Assembly (NCBI GenBank): GCA_003219335.1
Contig: QHOF01000079.1
Coordinates: 7,594-18,210, forward strand
DNA: 10,617 nt
Direction of reading: 5' to 3'
From: Verrucomicrobiota bacterium
Lineage (GTDB): Bacteria; Verrucomicrobiota; Verrucomicrobiia; Chthoniobacterales; UBA10450
A program made the translations under genes and the position numbers. Below the pieces are notes generated by a model, which was not told where the DNA came from, made no database searches, and worked only from the letters and a program-made list of their open reading frames with translations. Below are positions 1 through 6,458 of this stretch, in pieces. Each line of letters opens with the position of its first letter. The stretch's first letter is position 1.

Positions 1-1617
1 GCCGCCGTGTCGCCCAATATGGGTTACCACAGCAGCGGCCCGATCGCCTTTTTGTTGACTCTGTTTAACGTTCGCCTCGGCTGGTGGGTGCGTAACCCAA
101 AAAAAGACGGGCAGTCCAGCCGGCGCCCGCGCCCGGTCCGCTTTCCTTACCTGGTTTCGGAACTGTTTGGACAGACCACGGACGATTCCAAGTATGTGTA
201 TCTCTCAGACGGCGGGCACTTTGAGAATTTGGGCATTTATGAGCTGGTCCGCCGGCGGTGCAAATATATCGTATGCTGCGACGCCGGGGCCGATCCCAAG
301 ATCGGTTTTGAAGATCTCGGCAACGCGATTCGAAAGATCCGCACGGATCTGGGGGTAAGCATCGAGATCGACCTGGATATGATCCGTCGCGAAGCCGGGC
401 AGCGCCATAGCCGGTGGCATCAGGCGATCGGGACCATCCGCTACGATAACGTGGACGCCGATGAGTCCGTGGGCATGCTCGTCTATATCAAATCGTCGCT
501 GAGCGGCGACGAACCGGGTGACGTCCTGGAGCATGCCACACAGCATGCGTCATTTCCGCACGACACCACTGCGGATCAGTTCTTCGACGAGTCGCAGTTC
601 GAGTCCTACAGGAGATTGGGAGAGCACGTCGCGTGGGAGGTTTTCCGCTGTGCCCAAGCGGAGAAGCAAAAAGGCGCCGTCCCCGTCTTCAATGCGCTGC
701 GCCACCACTGGGTTTCCATGCCGCCCAGGCTCCGCGAATCTTTTCTCGGCCAACAAGAAGCCCTCGTTCGGCTCGAAGCCAAACTGCGCGACGATCCTGA
801 ATTGGTAGATTACGCCTCAAAAATTTATCCCGAGATCGAAACGCTCCTTGGTCCCGGACCGTCATCGAAAACGTCGTCGGATCCGCGGGCTGTGCTTCAC
901 TACTGCAATATGCAGCTCGATCTCATGGAAAATGTCTTCCTCGCCTTGGAGCTCGAGAAATATCACTCGTACGCCGTGAACCGGGGCTGGATGAATCTGT
1001 TCCGTCGCTGGGCGATGACCGAGACGTTTCAAAAACTCTGGCCGGGCCTGCGCGGCGGCTATAGCAGGCAATTTGTCGATTTCATCGAGGAACATTTTCT
1101 CCCGTGCGCGCAGTTCCAAATCGTCGGCGGCATCCCGGCGGGCCTCGTGCAGCGGCTGGCCGAGGAGTTCAAGCTCGATCAATTGAGCGCGGAAATAGCG
1201 CCGAAATTTTCGCAAGCTCTGAAAGGTCCTGTAGCGCTTAAGGCCGGCGTTGCCGGGTGGTTTGCCGTTCCGAATAGCGAAGGGTCTGTCACCGAAGCGT
1301 GGGGCGTGGCCGTCGTCTCCGAATATAAAAATTTGGACTCTGCTAAAAGCTCGGAGAAATACGATTACCAGCTCTACGTGTGGGTGCGCGGGGCTTACCG
1401 GAACCTCGGCATCGGCGGAAAATTACTCGACGAAGCACTCTCGGCTTTAGAGAAAAATTTTTCCGGGAAAACATTGTTGGTTGATCTCGGAGAAGAGAAG
1501 CCCGGCAACCCGAGCCATCAACAGCGAAAGGCGGCATGGTTGCGGCTGTACGGTCAACGCGGCTTCATTCGAAAATTCGGCGACGGCAAAAGGTTGCGCC
1601 TGATGCTCCAGCTGTGA
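1..1617 (+). CDS. Patatin-like phospholipase with C-terminal GNAT-like domain (3' part, N-terminus outside window)
   Basis: The reading frame is open from base 1 and ends at TGA 1615-1617, so the gene starts left of the window. The GTG at base 7 is internal to a conserved-looking stretch (AAVSPNMGYHSSG) and is unlikely to be the start. Patatin-family enzymes are acyl hydrolases that use a Ser-Asp dyad. The Asp motif is visible as DGGHFENLGIYELV, with Asp at 208-210. The GxSxG serine would lie upstream and cannot be checked. A long helical middle section follows (about 570-1190). The last 130 or so codons look like a GNAT acyltransferase: RNLGIGGKLL (from 1399) fits the acetyl-CoA-binding R-x-x-G-x-G motif, and LYGQRGF near the end fits the closing GNAT motif. 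The next gene is convergent, so this one is not in its operon. The patatin call is firm; the GNAT call is good but based on motifs alone. Confidence 0.75.
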   Translation, partial: AAVSPNMGYHSSGPIAFLLTLFNVRLGWWVRNPKKDGQSSRRPRPVRFPYLVSELFGQTTDDSKYVYLSDGGHFENLGIYELVRRRCKYIVCCDAGADPKIGFEDLGNAIRKIRTDLGVSIEIDLDMIRREAGQRHSRWHQAIGTIRYDNVDADESVGMLVYIKSSLSGDEPGDVLEHATQHASFPHDTTADQFFDESQFESYRRLGEHVAWEVFRCAQAEKQKGAVPVFNALRHHWVSMPPRLRESFLGQQEALVRLEAKLRDDPELVDYASKIYPEIETLLGPGPSSKTSSDPRAVLHYCNMQLDLMENVFLALELEKYHSYAVNRGWMNLFRRWAMTETFQKLWPGLRGGYSRQFVDFIEEHFLPCAQFQIVGGIPAGLVQRLAEEFKLDQLSAEIAPKFSQALKGPVALKAGVAGWFAVPNSEGSVTEAWGVAVVSEYKNLDSAKSSEKYDYQLYVWVRGAYRNLGIGGKLLDEALSALEKNFSGKTLLVDLGEEKPGNPSHQQRKAAWLRLYGQRGFIRKFGDGKRLRLMLQL

Positions 1618-1978
1618 GTCAGCAAAAGCGTCATACAACGTTGGAATACGAAGAGGAAGCGCTAGATTGAATTCCAAATGGCCCCGATAAAGAAGAATAG
1701 TCAGAGCGGTCGGCGTATTTAACAAAGGACGGCCAGAAACTCTGACTTATCCGCCCGGAAAAGTTGTTCCGAATTCGTGGGACAGGACAGCATTCAGGCA
1801 GTTGCGAGCCTGAATAAGAGCCATACCCTCGTCAGAACCTTCTATACAAGATTCTCTTCGCTCCCGCTACCTGCTAATTCCGATGGTAGACCCCAACATC
1901 GTCAGATTCACTCACTCATTCATGTCAAGCTCATAAAAATTTTCCGCATGACCGGAATTTCACCGCGAGATTTCTGGA
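1618..1978. other. Convergent intergenic spacer, no gene seen
   Basis: This 361-bp stretch separates the stop codons of two convergent genes. A plus-strand open frame from 1777 runs on into the neighbouring gene, but its translation shows no recognisable motif or low-complexity-free domain. I see no hairpin followed by a T-run that would make a convincing intrinsic terminator for either gene. The only structure noted is the inverted repeat at 1699-1747. Confidence 0.6.
1699..1747. repeat. 8-bp perfect inverted repeat, 33-nt loop
   Basis: The arms AGTCAGAG (1699-1706) and CTCTGACT (1740-1747) are perfectly complementary. They flank a 33-nt interior that can pair only weakly. The repeat lies about 80 bp past the stop of the patatin-like gene, so it could stabilise or end that transcript. 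It lacks a following T-tract, so it is not a standard intrinsic terminator. It may be a chance repeat. Confidence 0.3.
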
Positions 1979-4060
1979 TCATTGGGACGCGGTGCCGCCA
2001 CTCATCCATCCAAAGCCGATTAGTCCTTCGGCGGCCACATAATTGTAATCAGAATCCACAAAGTCCCCAAATTCTACAACACGCTGCCGCAACCGTTTGA
2101 AGAGTTTTCCAGCAGTTGCCTGCTGGCTATCATTCAACGCTCTGTCGGTCGAGAGATTTCGCATCAAGCAAATAGACCACGGGTACCAGAGGAATGTGCT
2201 ACTCTCAATTACTTTTTGAGTTGGAAGCAAATATCGGTCTCCATCGGGAGCCCGATCGTTTTCTTTAACCGGTCTCTTGGTCCAAGCATCGGCGGTCTGG
2301 AGTAGATGCCGTTTGATCGTAGTGAATATGGGATAGTCCGCCTTCTCTACGGTGGAGGGCACACGCGCGAGGATACATAAGGTCTGGGCGGTTAATCCGA
2401 AGAATGGTGTGTATTTCGTGGGATTGCTCGGGTTGACTCTCCAGCCCTCTGGGTCTGCTTTCTGCGCGAGCCATGCAATCGCTGATCGTATGCGGGTATG
2501 CAACTCTTTTAATTCATCCGCGGTAAAGATTTCTAGTTCGGGCGAGGCGGCTTCTGTCATTGCCCAAAGCGCCATAATCGTTGAATAAGTGCGGGCATAA
2601 CTCGGAACTGTAGTGTCATTGATCGGACTGTATCCCCCCCTCTGTTGCGGAATCTCGCGATTTTTCAGGAGTTGAATAATGTCTCGCACCTGGCGCTTCA
2701 ATAACGCGGGCTGATCTGCCTGCCAAACTGGGTTTTTTACGCGAAGCGCCCGGGTCTCGGCAATGGAAACCCACGCTGCGACCTCGGTAACGCCCCAATC
2801 GTACTGCTCAAAATATCCCCACCCCTCAGGCTCACGCAATTCAGTGAACGTGAAGTATTGATCCTGGTAGCCTTTGATTATCTTCTTCGCATCCGGCGAC
2901 AATTGAGCTTCACCGGACAACCACGCGATATCGCCCTCGACCCATGCGAAGTTTGGAAAGCTGGGCGGCAGCTTAGAAAAATCTGCTCGTTTGACAAAGG
3001 GAGCGAGTTGCTTGGCGAGTTTCTCCTTCGCGCCAGACTTCAGTTTTAGATCCACGATTCTTGCTCGATCAATGAATGTAAGTGCTTGCCAGATATCTGG
3101 TTCAGGTAGGTTTGCGGTTGACTCAAAGCCTAGCAACCCTGCAAGTGCTTGAGAGGTTACCCAAACCTGCTCAAACCCTTGGCCAACGTTCTCCGTAATT
3201 GCACCCCTTACGCCTCGGGAAGCCTTAAGTCGTTGAGCCCACTTTCCCAGATTCTCGTTAACCAGTTCATCAAGACTTTTGGATTTTGGTTGAAATACAA
3301 CAATGTAGATAACACCTATTGCTAATGAGGTGATTATCGTGGCTGCCCGCCGCCACGGCGTTCGTCCGCCAGGAAGCCAGTCGAAAGGAAGATTGATGTT
3401 CAGCATTGATCGTAGAGAAACCGCCGCGACACGCAGAAGCGCAACGAAACCGGTAACGAGCAACACAATAACAACACCAGTCATGCCCCAATTAAGCAAA
3501 GGCACGAAGGTTTCATTTACATTCGAAGTGACAAATGCTTGAGTTCTCTCATAACTTCCGATGACGGATGCCAATACGCCGAGTATTACCCGACTTGCTG
3601 CGGCAGTCGCTTCTTGTGCCGAGGATGATTGCTTAGGTTTGATGGGCTCATGCACCAATGCGCAGAGAAATGCTTCACGCGCATCGGGCGAGGATATGTC
3701 AAAGCATCGGTACGGTTTCATCTCGTCCGGCAATTTGTCTCGATCTTTATTCTGGAATACGGCAACGAGTACGGTTGCATCTCCGGGCAAAGATCCCAAC
3801 TGTTGCGGCGTCACGTTCACCACTTCGTTCCCGACCGTTTCGGTTGGTGTTCCCGTGATCGGCACTGACGCGTAAAACACCACTAGAAAATCTGCTTTAT
3901 CGACGTGCTGTCGTAGCCAGTCTTCCACGCCGCCGTCCGTTGTTTTTTTTGAATCAGGCTTCATCACCTCGACGTGCCCCGCGAGGTCAGTGCGCAATTG
4001 CCGGATTCGCCCTGGGACAGCGCCGGGATCACATGCACACGCAAGAATGACCTTTCTCAT
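1979..4060 (-). CDS. TIR/SEFIR-like, two-TM, terpenoid-cyclase-like toroid membrane protein (693 aa)
   Basis: I do not recognise a named family for the whole protein. Residues 1-140 alternate beta strands and helices like a TIR or SEFIR domain: RKVILACAC opens, KADFLVVFYAS (55-65) and TVLVAVFQN (96-104) are later hydrophobic strands, and CFDISSPDAREAFLCAL (119-135) closes. Hydrophobic stretches at about 190-212 and 238-256 are likely membrane segments. From about 292 to the end, repeats resemble the squalene-cyclase/prenyltransferase alpha-alpha barrel: WVTSQALAGLLG (300-311), RGGYSPINDT then YARTYSTIMALWAM (474-501), AIAWLAQKADPEGW (527-540) then FFGLTAQTLCILAR (553-566). No cyclase DxDD motif is apparent, so the barrel may bind rather than catalyse. 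I chose ATG 4060 because AGGAG sits 7 nt upstream; the frame extends to 4156 but has no such site there. An enzymatic TIR glutamate cannot be assigned by eye. A plausible role is a membrane-anchored sensor or effector; this is inference. Confidence 0.65.
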   Translation of the reverse strand: MRKVILACACDPGAVPGRIRQLRTDLAGHVEVMKPDSKKTTDGGVEDWLRQHVDKADFLVVFYASVPITGTPTETVGNEVVNVTPQQLGSLPGDATVLVAVFQNKDRDKLPDEMKPYRCFDISSPDAREAFLCALVHEPIKPKQSSSAQEATAAASRVILGVLASVIGSYERTQAFVTSNVNETFVPLLNWGMTGVVIVLLVTGFVALLRVAAVSLRSMLNINLPFDWLPGGRTPWRRAATIITSLAIGVIYIVVFQPKSKSLDELVNENLGKWAQRLKASRGVRGAITENVGQGFEQVWVTSQALAGLLGFESTANLPEPDIWQALTFIDRARIVDLKLKSGAKEKLAKQLAPFVKRADFSKLPPSFPNFAWVEGDIAWLSGEAQLSPDAKKIIKGYQDQYFTFTELREPEGWGYFEQYDWGVTEVAAWVSIAETRALRVKNPVWQADQPALLKRQVRDIIQLLKNREIPQQRGGYSPINDTTVPSYARTYSTIMALWAMTEAASPELEIFTADELKELHTRIRSAIAWLAQKADPEGWRVNPSNPTKYTPFFGLTAQTLCILARVPSTVEKADYPIFTTIKRHLLQTADAWTKRPVKENDRAPDGDRYLLPTQKVIESSTFLWYPWSICLMRNLSTDRALNDSQQATAGKLFKRLRQRVVEFGDFVDSDYNYVAAEGLIGFGWMSGGTASQ

Positions 4061-4067
4061 GGCTCTA

Positions 4068-4072
4068 CTCCT
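4068..4072 (-). promoter_or_regulatory. Shine-Dalgarno AGGAG deciding the start at 4060
   Basis: Read on the minus strand, AGGAG is followed by 7 nt and then ATG at 4060. This spacing is ideal. It favours the 693-residue product over the 725-residue frame opening at 4156. Confidence 0.7.
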
Positions 4073-4075
4073 AAT

Positions 4076-4130
4076 AGGGTACTTTTTTCGGACAACCCAT
4101 TGCCACGGTAATATTTTGTAATTGTACCCT
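4076..4130. repeat. 7-bp inverted repeat in the leader of the toroid gene
   Basis: The arms AGGGTAC (4076-4082) and GTACCCT (4124-4130) are perfectly complementary and 41 bp apart. They lie in the 144-bp gap between the methyltransferase stop and the toroid-protein start. On the minus strand the 3' arm ends 3 nt before the AGGAG ribosome-binding site. The 5' arm overlaps a TACAAT hexamer (complement of 4121-4126) that could be a -10 box, though no good -35 was found. The repeat could be an operator or an RNA stem controlling access to the start. Confidence 0.3.
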
Positions 4131-4204
4131 CTGGCTAAACTGTTTAACGATACCAATAGCAGGTGAATGCAGCATTGAAAGCACTGCCTGGCTGGAAGTT
4201 AAGG

Positions 4205-5080
4205 TTACCTCAGCTTTTTGGCTACAAGCCGAAAGTAACCCACGATACCCTTCCTCACCAACTTTACTGCCAGTTCCCACGCCTTCTGTTCGGATCGAGG
4301 AACACCTGTCATAACATGAGTTCGAGTCAGTCGAATTAATTTTCGATACAACTCACTAAGTTCAGTAGAAAGATCTTCTTTACAGAAAACTTCGAATGAC
4401 TGAGAGGATAGGATCTCCGTCCATACATCCAGGCCAACAAGATAGGATTTCCAGCGGTCGGCGAGATCGTCCAGGTTGCGTCTTTCTGCTGCATACCGAG
4501 GGGTACGTTTTACATACGCTTCTTCCAGCGCGATGCACCCTCCCGCCTTTAGTGATTTGGACCATTTTTTTATGAGCCTCTCCTTGTCTTCAACGTGGAC
4601 CCAGGCGCTTTGACCCCAAAGGACGTCAAATCGCTGCCGGGGAACTGATATACGCAGGACATCTCCACACTGGAAAGTCACAAGATGATCCAAACCCACC
4701 AGCTTGGTTAGGTGACGTGCTTCCCGGTACCTTTCCACACTAAGATCTACGCCGTGGACACGACAACCGAAAAAGTAAGCCAGGCATCTGGCAGATCCTC
4801 CCAACCCACAGCCGAGATCCAGTATATTTGTATCTGGCCCGACACGAGCCTTCTGAGCCAAGTCTTTTACGAACCTCAATCCACCGATATGGTTTTGATC
4901 AGTGATCTCAGTGAAACGATCTTCTGCGAGATCCAGCTCAGTTATCCCGGTTAGAGTACCTTTTTGATCAACGATTCTCTTGAGGATGGATTCCTCTCGG
5001 AGAGGATGGGTGCGGTAGAGGTCCTGAAGCTCATAGTTTCTGTTGACACGAGCTGCTGGGGTTATATCGGTAGGTACCAT
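4205..5080 (-). CDS. Class I SAM-dependent methyltransferase (about 291 aa)
   Basis: This is a Rossmann-fold methyltransferase. Counting from the ATG at 5080, motif I is ILDLGCGLGG (86-95), the ribose-binding acidic strand is VHGVDLS (108-114), and FDVLWGQSAWVHVEDK (151-166) is the motif IV region. The segment TDQNHIGGL just before the core recalls small-molecule N- or C-methyltransferases acting on sarcosine, phosphoethanolamine or tocopherol-like substrates. A metabolite substrate is therefore likelier than DNA, and no DNA-methylase NPPY/DPPY motif is seen. The frame opens at a TTG at 5122 without a visible ribosome-binding site. ATG 5080 has GGGAG about 12 nt upstream, so I prefer it, but the longer form (305 aa) is possible. 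The toroid gene follows on the same strand after 144 bp, so the two may be cotranscribed. The substrate is unknown. Confidence 0.8.
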   Translation of the reverse strand: MVPTDITPAARVNRNYELQDLYRTHPLREESILKRIVDQKGTLTGITELDLAEDRFTEITDQNHIGGLRFVKDLAQKARVGPDTNILDLGCGLGGSARCLAYFFGCRVHGVDLSVERYREARHLTKLVGLDHLVTFQCGDVLRISVPRQRFDVLWGQSAWVHVEDKERLIKKWSKSLKAGGCIALEEAYVKRTPRYAAERRNLDDLADRWKSYLVGLDVWTEILSSQSFEVFCKEDLSTELSELYRKLIRLTRTHVMTGVPRSEQKAWELAVKLVRKGIVGYFRLVAKKLR

Positions 5081-5202
5081 GTCGGTATACGGCTCCCAAT
5101 AGCAATAGCTTCGGTCCGTCAAACTTCGTTACTGAAAATTTCAATGTTGGCTGCGACTCTCGAAAATCCAAGGGATGCGCCGGAGGCTAGTCGATTTCCC
5201 GC

Positions 5203-5234
5203 CTTCTCGTCAAGTAGACTTCTCGTCAAGCAGA
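5203..5234. repeat. Two head-to-tail 16-bp direct repeats
   Basis: CTTCTCGTCAAGTAGA (5203-5218) is followed without gap by CTTCTCGTCAAGCAGA (5219-5234), with one mismatch. The pair lies about 80-155 bp upstream of the methyltransferase start, on the side where its promoter should be. It could be a tandem regulator-binding site, or a slippage duplication with no function. Confidence 0.6.
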
Positions 5235-5321
5235 ACTTAGTATTGCGTACCAGGAATCACCGCCAATGCAGCATACCTCACCCGTTTATTCTTTGTCCAA
5301 TATTTTTTTGGAATAGTATGA

Positions 5322-5339
5322 CATAGCCATTTGGCTATG
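5322..5339. promoter_or_regulatory. 18-bp perfect palindrome, possible operator
   Basis: CATAGCCA and TGGCTATG form a perfect 8-bp dyad around a central TT. The central gap is too short for a comfortable RNA hairpin, and no T-run follows directly on either strand, so a dimeric repressor site is likelier than a terminator. A second, smaller dyad (TCCAA/TTGGA, 5296-5312) lies next to it. It sits about 200-240 bp upstream of the methyltransferase start candidates. Confidence 0.35.
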
Positions 5340-5434
5340 ATTGTTTTGGCTTGCATTGTTTGCGGGACATGCTCTAACATTTGTCGCGTTTGAATCGCGA
5401 CTGTAATGAGTACGTGACCGTCACAAGGAGCAAG

Positions 5435-5476
5435 CGCCGCAAATTCGGCGTCTCTCGTTCTTGGGGAGAGAGGCGC
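5435..5476. repeat. Two overlapping, mutually exclusive hairpins
   Basis: The first stem pairs CGCCG (5435-5439) with CGGCG (5446-5450). The second pairs TCTCTC (5451-5456) with GAGAGA (5466-5471) and can extend by GCG (5448-5450) with CGC (5474-5476) across a 2-nt bulge. The extension shares bases with the first stem, so full forms exclude one another. No coding sequence is known on either side that it would control directly. Confidence 0.3.
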
Positions 5477-5744
5477 AATTCGGGGATCTGACTGGCATTA
5501 TCTTCTTCGAGTGCAGGAGAATTTCGAGAGTAAAGATATCTCCGCACAGGGCCAAAATTGGTTTAATCAATTCGTATACGATTGATTTGAAGGGTCTAAA
5601 CGTGAGGGAAAAGGTTCGCGTCCCCCTCTTCTCGCCGCAAAATGTCTCCAGCCTCGTCCGGAACTGTAATGACCGGATACACTAGGTCTCTGGCTTAAAG
5701 AAATCCCTCTTATAAGGCCCACGCGGTTTGGATATGCCCTGCAT

Positions 5745-6458
5745 TTATCTCATCCGATCATGACACCAGTAGATGTCTCTCGCCTTCACCTTTAACTCCT
5801 CGGCCCGAAGACGCCAATCATGCAACGACCCATCTAGAATCCGCCAGAACGCAGGCGCGTGGTGGGGTTCACGCAGATGAGCTAGCTCATGCACGATCAC
5901 GTAGTCGATCACCCGAGTGGGCATCTGCAAGAGCCTCCAATTAAAATAAAGGGCACCGTTTTTACCGCACGAGCCCCAGCGATGGCCAAGGTCGCGGACA
6001 CTGACGCGCGATGGTGTCGCGGTAACTTTTCGGCTCAGCAACTGTACCCGCCGAGAGAGCCATTCTCGCCCCTTGCGAACATACCAAGCTTTGAAATGTT
6101 TCGTCGCTTCCGCACGCGCACTGACACAAAGCAAAAAGTATGTACCGTCAAATTCTAGAGCCGCTGCTGCGTCGCGAAGCAGTTTTAACCGATAATTTCT
6201 GCCTAAGAAAGTGAAGTTTTCTCCGCTGACAAACGCTGGCTCTGCTAGCTGTGGCGCTAACGCGGCTCGACTTAACAGCTTACGATGCACCCACAATAGT
6301 TTCGATTTCGTCCAGCGCACCAACTCATCCGACGCACTCCCATCCGGCGCATGAAGCACCAGTTCGCCACCCCGATCCACCGTCAGCCCCAGGGTCTTTC
6401 GCCTTGGGCTCCGCCTCACTTCAAAAACAAGACGATCTATTGTTAGCGTCTCACTCAT
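5745..6458 (-). CDS. YgjP/COG1451-type zinc metallopeptidase of a type I R-M operon (237 aa)
   Basis: The zinc site is clear: HELAH at residues 190-194, with His200 in EPHHAPAFW as the probable third ligand, where relatives commonly have NHSPAFW. The upstream RWGSC motif (160-164) is a hallmark of the YgjP-like/DUF45 family, often labelled M48 or SprT-like. The N-terminal half is the usual beta-rich region opening with VRRSPRRKTLGLTV. Length is typical and the gene is intact. No signal peptide or membrane segment is seen, so a cytoplasmic protein is expected. Its ATG at 6458 overlaps the hsdR TGA (6455-6457) in an ATGA junction, pointing to translational coupling. Genes of this family are often found beside type I restriction genes, but their substrate there is not established as far as I know. 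Confidence 0.88.
   Translation of the reverse strand: MSETLTIDRLVFEVRRSPRRKTLGLTVDRGGELVLHAPDGSASDELVRWTKSKLLWVHRKLLSRAALAPQLAEPAFVSGENFTFLGRNYRLKLLRDAAAALEFDGTYFLLCVSARAEATKHFKAWYVRKGREWLSRRVQLLSRKVTATPSRVSVRDLGHRWGSCGKNGALYFNWRLLQMPTRVIDYVIVHELAHLREPHHAPAFWRILDGSLHDWRLRAEELKVKARDIYWCHDRMR

Larger units (their letters stand above)
5123..5744. other. Gene-poor region of about 620 bp
   Basis: No convincing gene lies between the methyltransferase and the metallopeptidase. A plus-strand frame from TTG 5461 to 5685 (74 codons) has no well-placed ribosome-binding site and no recognisable motif. The stretch is AT-richer than its surroundings. It holds a 16-bp tandem repeat, an 18-bp palindrome and overlapping hairpins, listed separately. 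It should carry the promoter of the methyltransferase. A weak candidate on the minus strand is TTGGAC (complement of 5295-5300) and TATGCT (complement of 5270-5275), but their 19-bp spacing is long. Confidence 0.5.

Noticed and set aside
1777..2100. Plus-strand 107-codon frame across the convergent spacer
   Set aside because: It runs antisense into the 3' end of the toroid gene, has no ribosome-binding site of note and gives a basic, motif-free translation.
1979..4060. Active squalene or terpene cyclase
   Set aside because: The repeats fit the barrel fold, but no DxDD-type catalytic motif is seen and the protein has a TIR-like domain and membrane segments instead.
4061..4156. N-terminal extension of the toroid protein to 4156
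   Set aside because: No ribosome-binding site supports it, whereas AGGAG with 7-nt spacing precedes the ATG at 4060. The extra residues do not resemble a signal or domain.
5461..5685. Plus-strand 74-codon frame starting at TTG in the gene-poor region
   Set aside because: The nearest AAGGAG is about 30 nt upstream of the TTG, no family features are visible, and the frame begins inside a hairpin. Kept only as part of the intergenic description.
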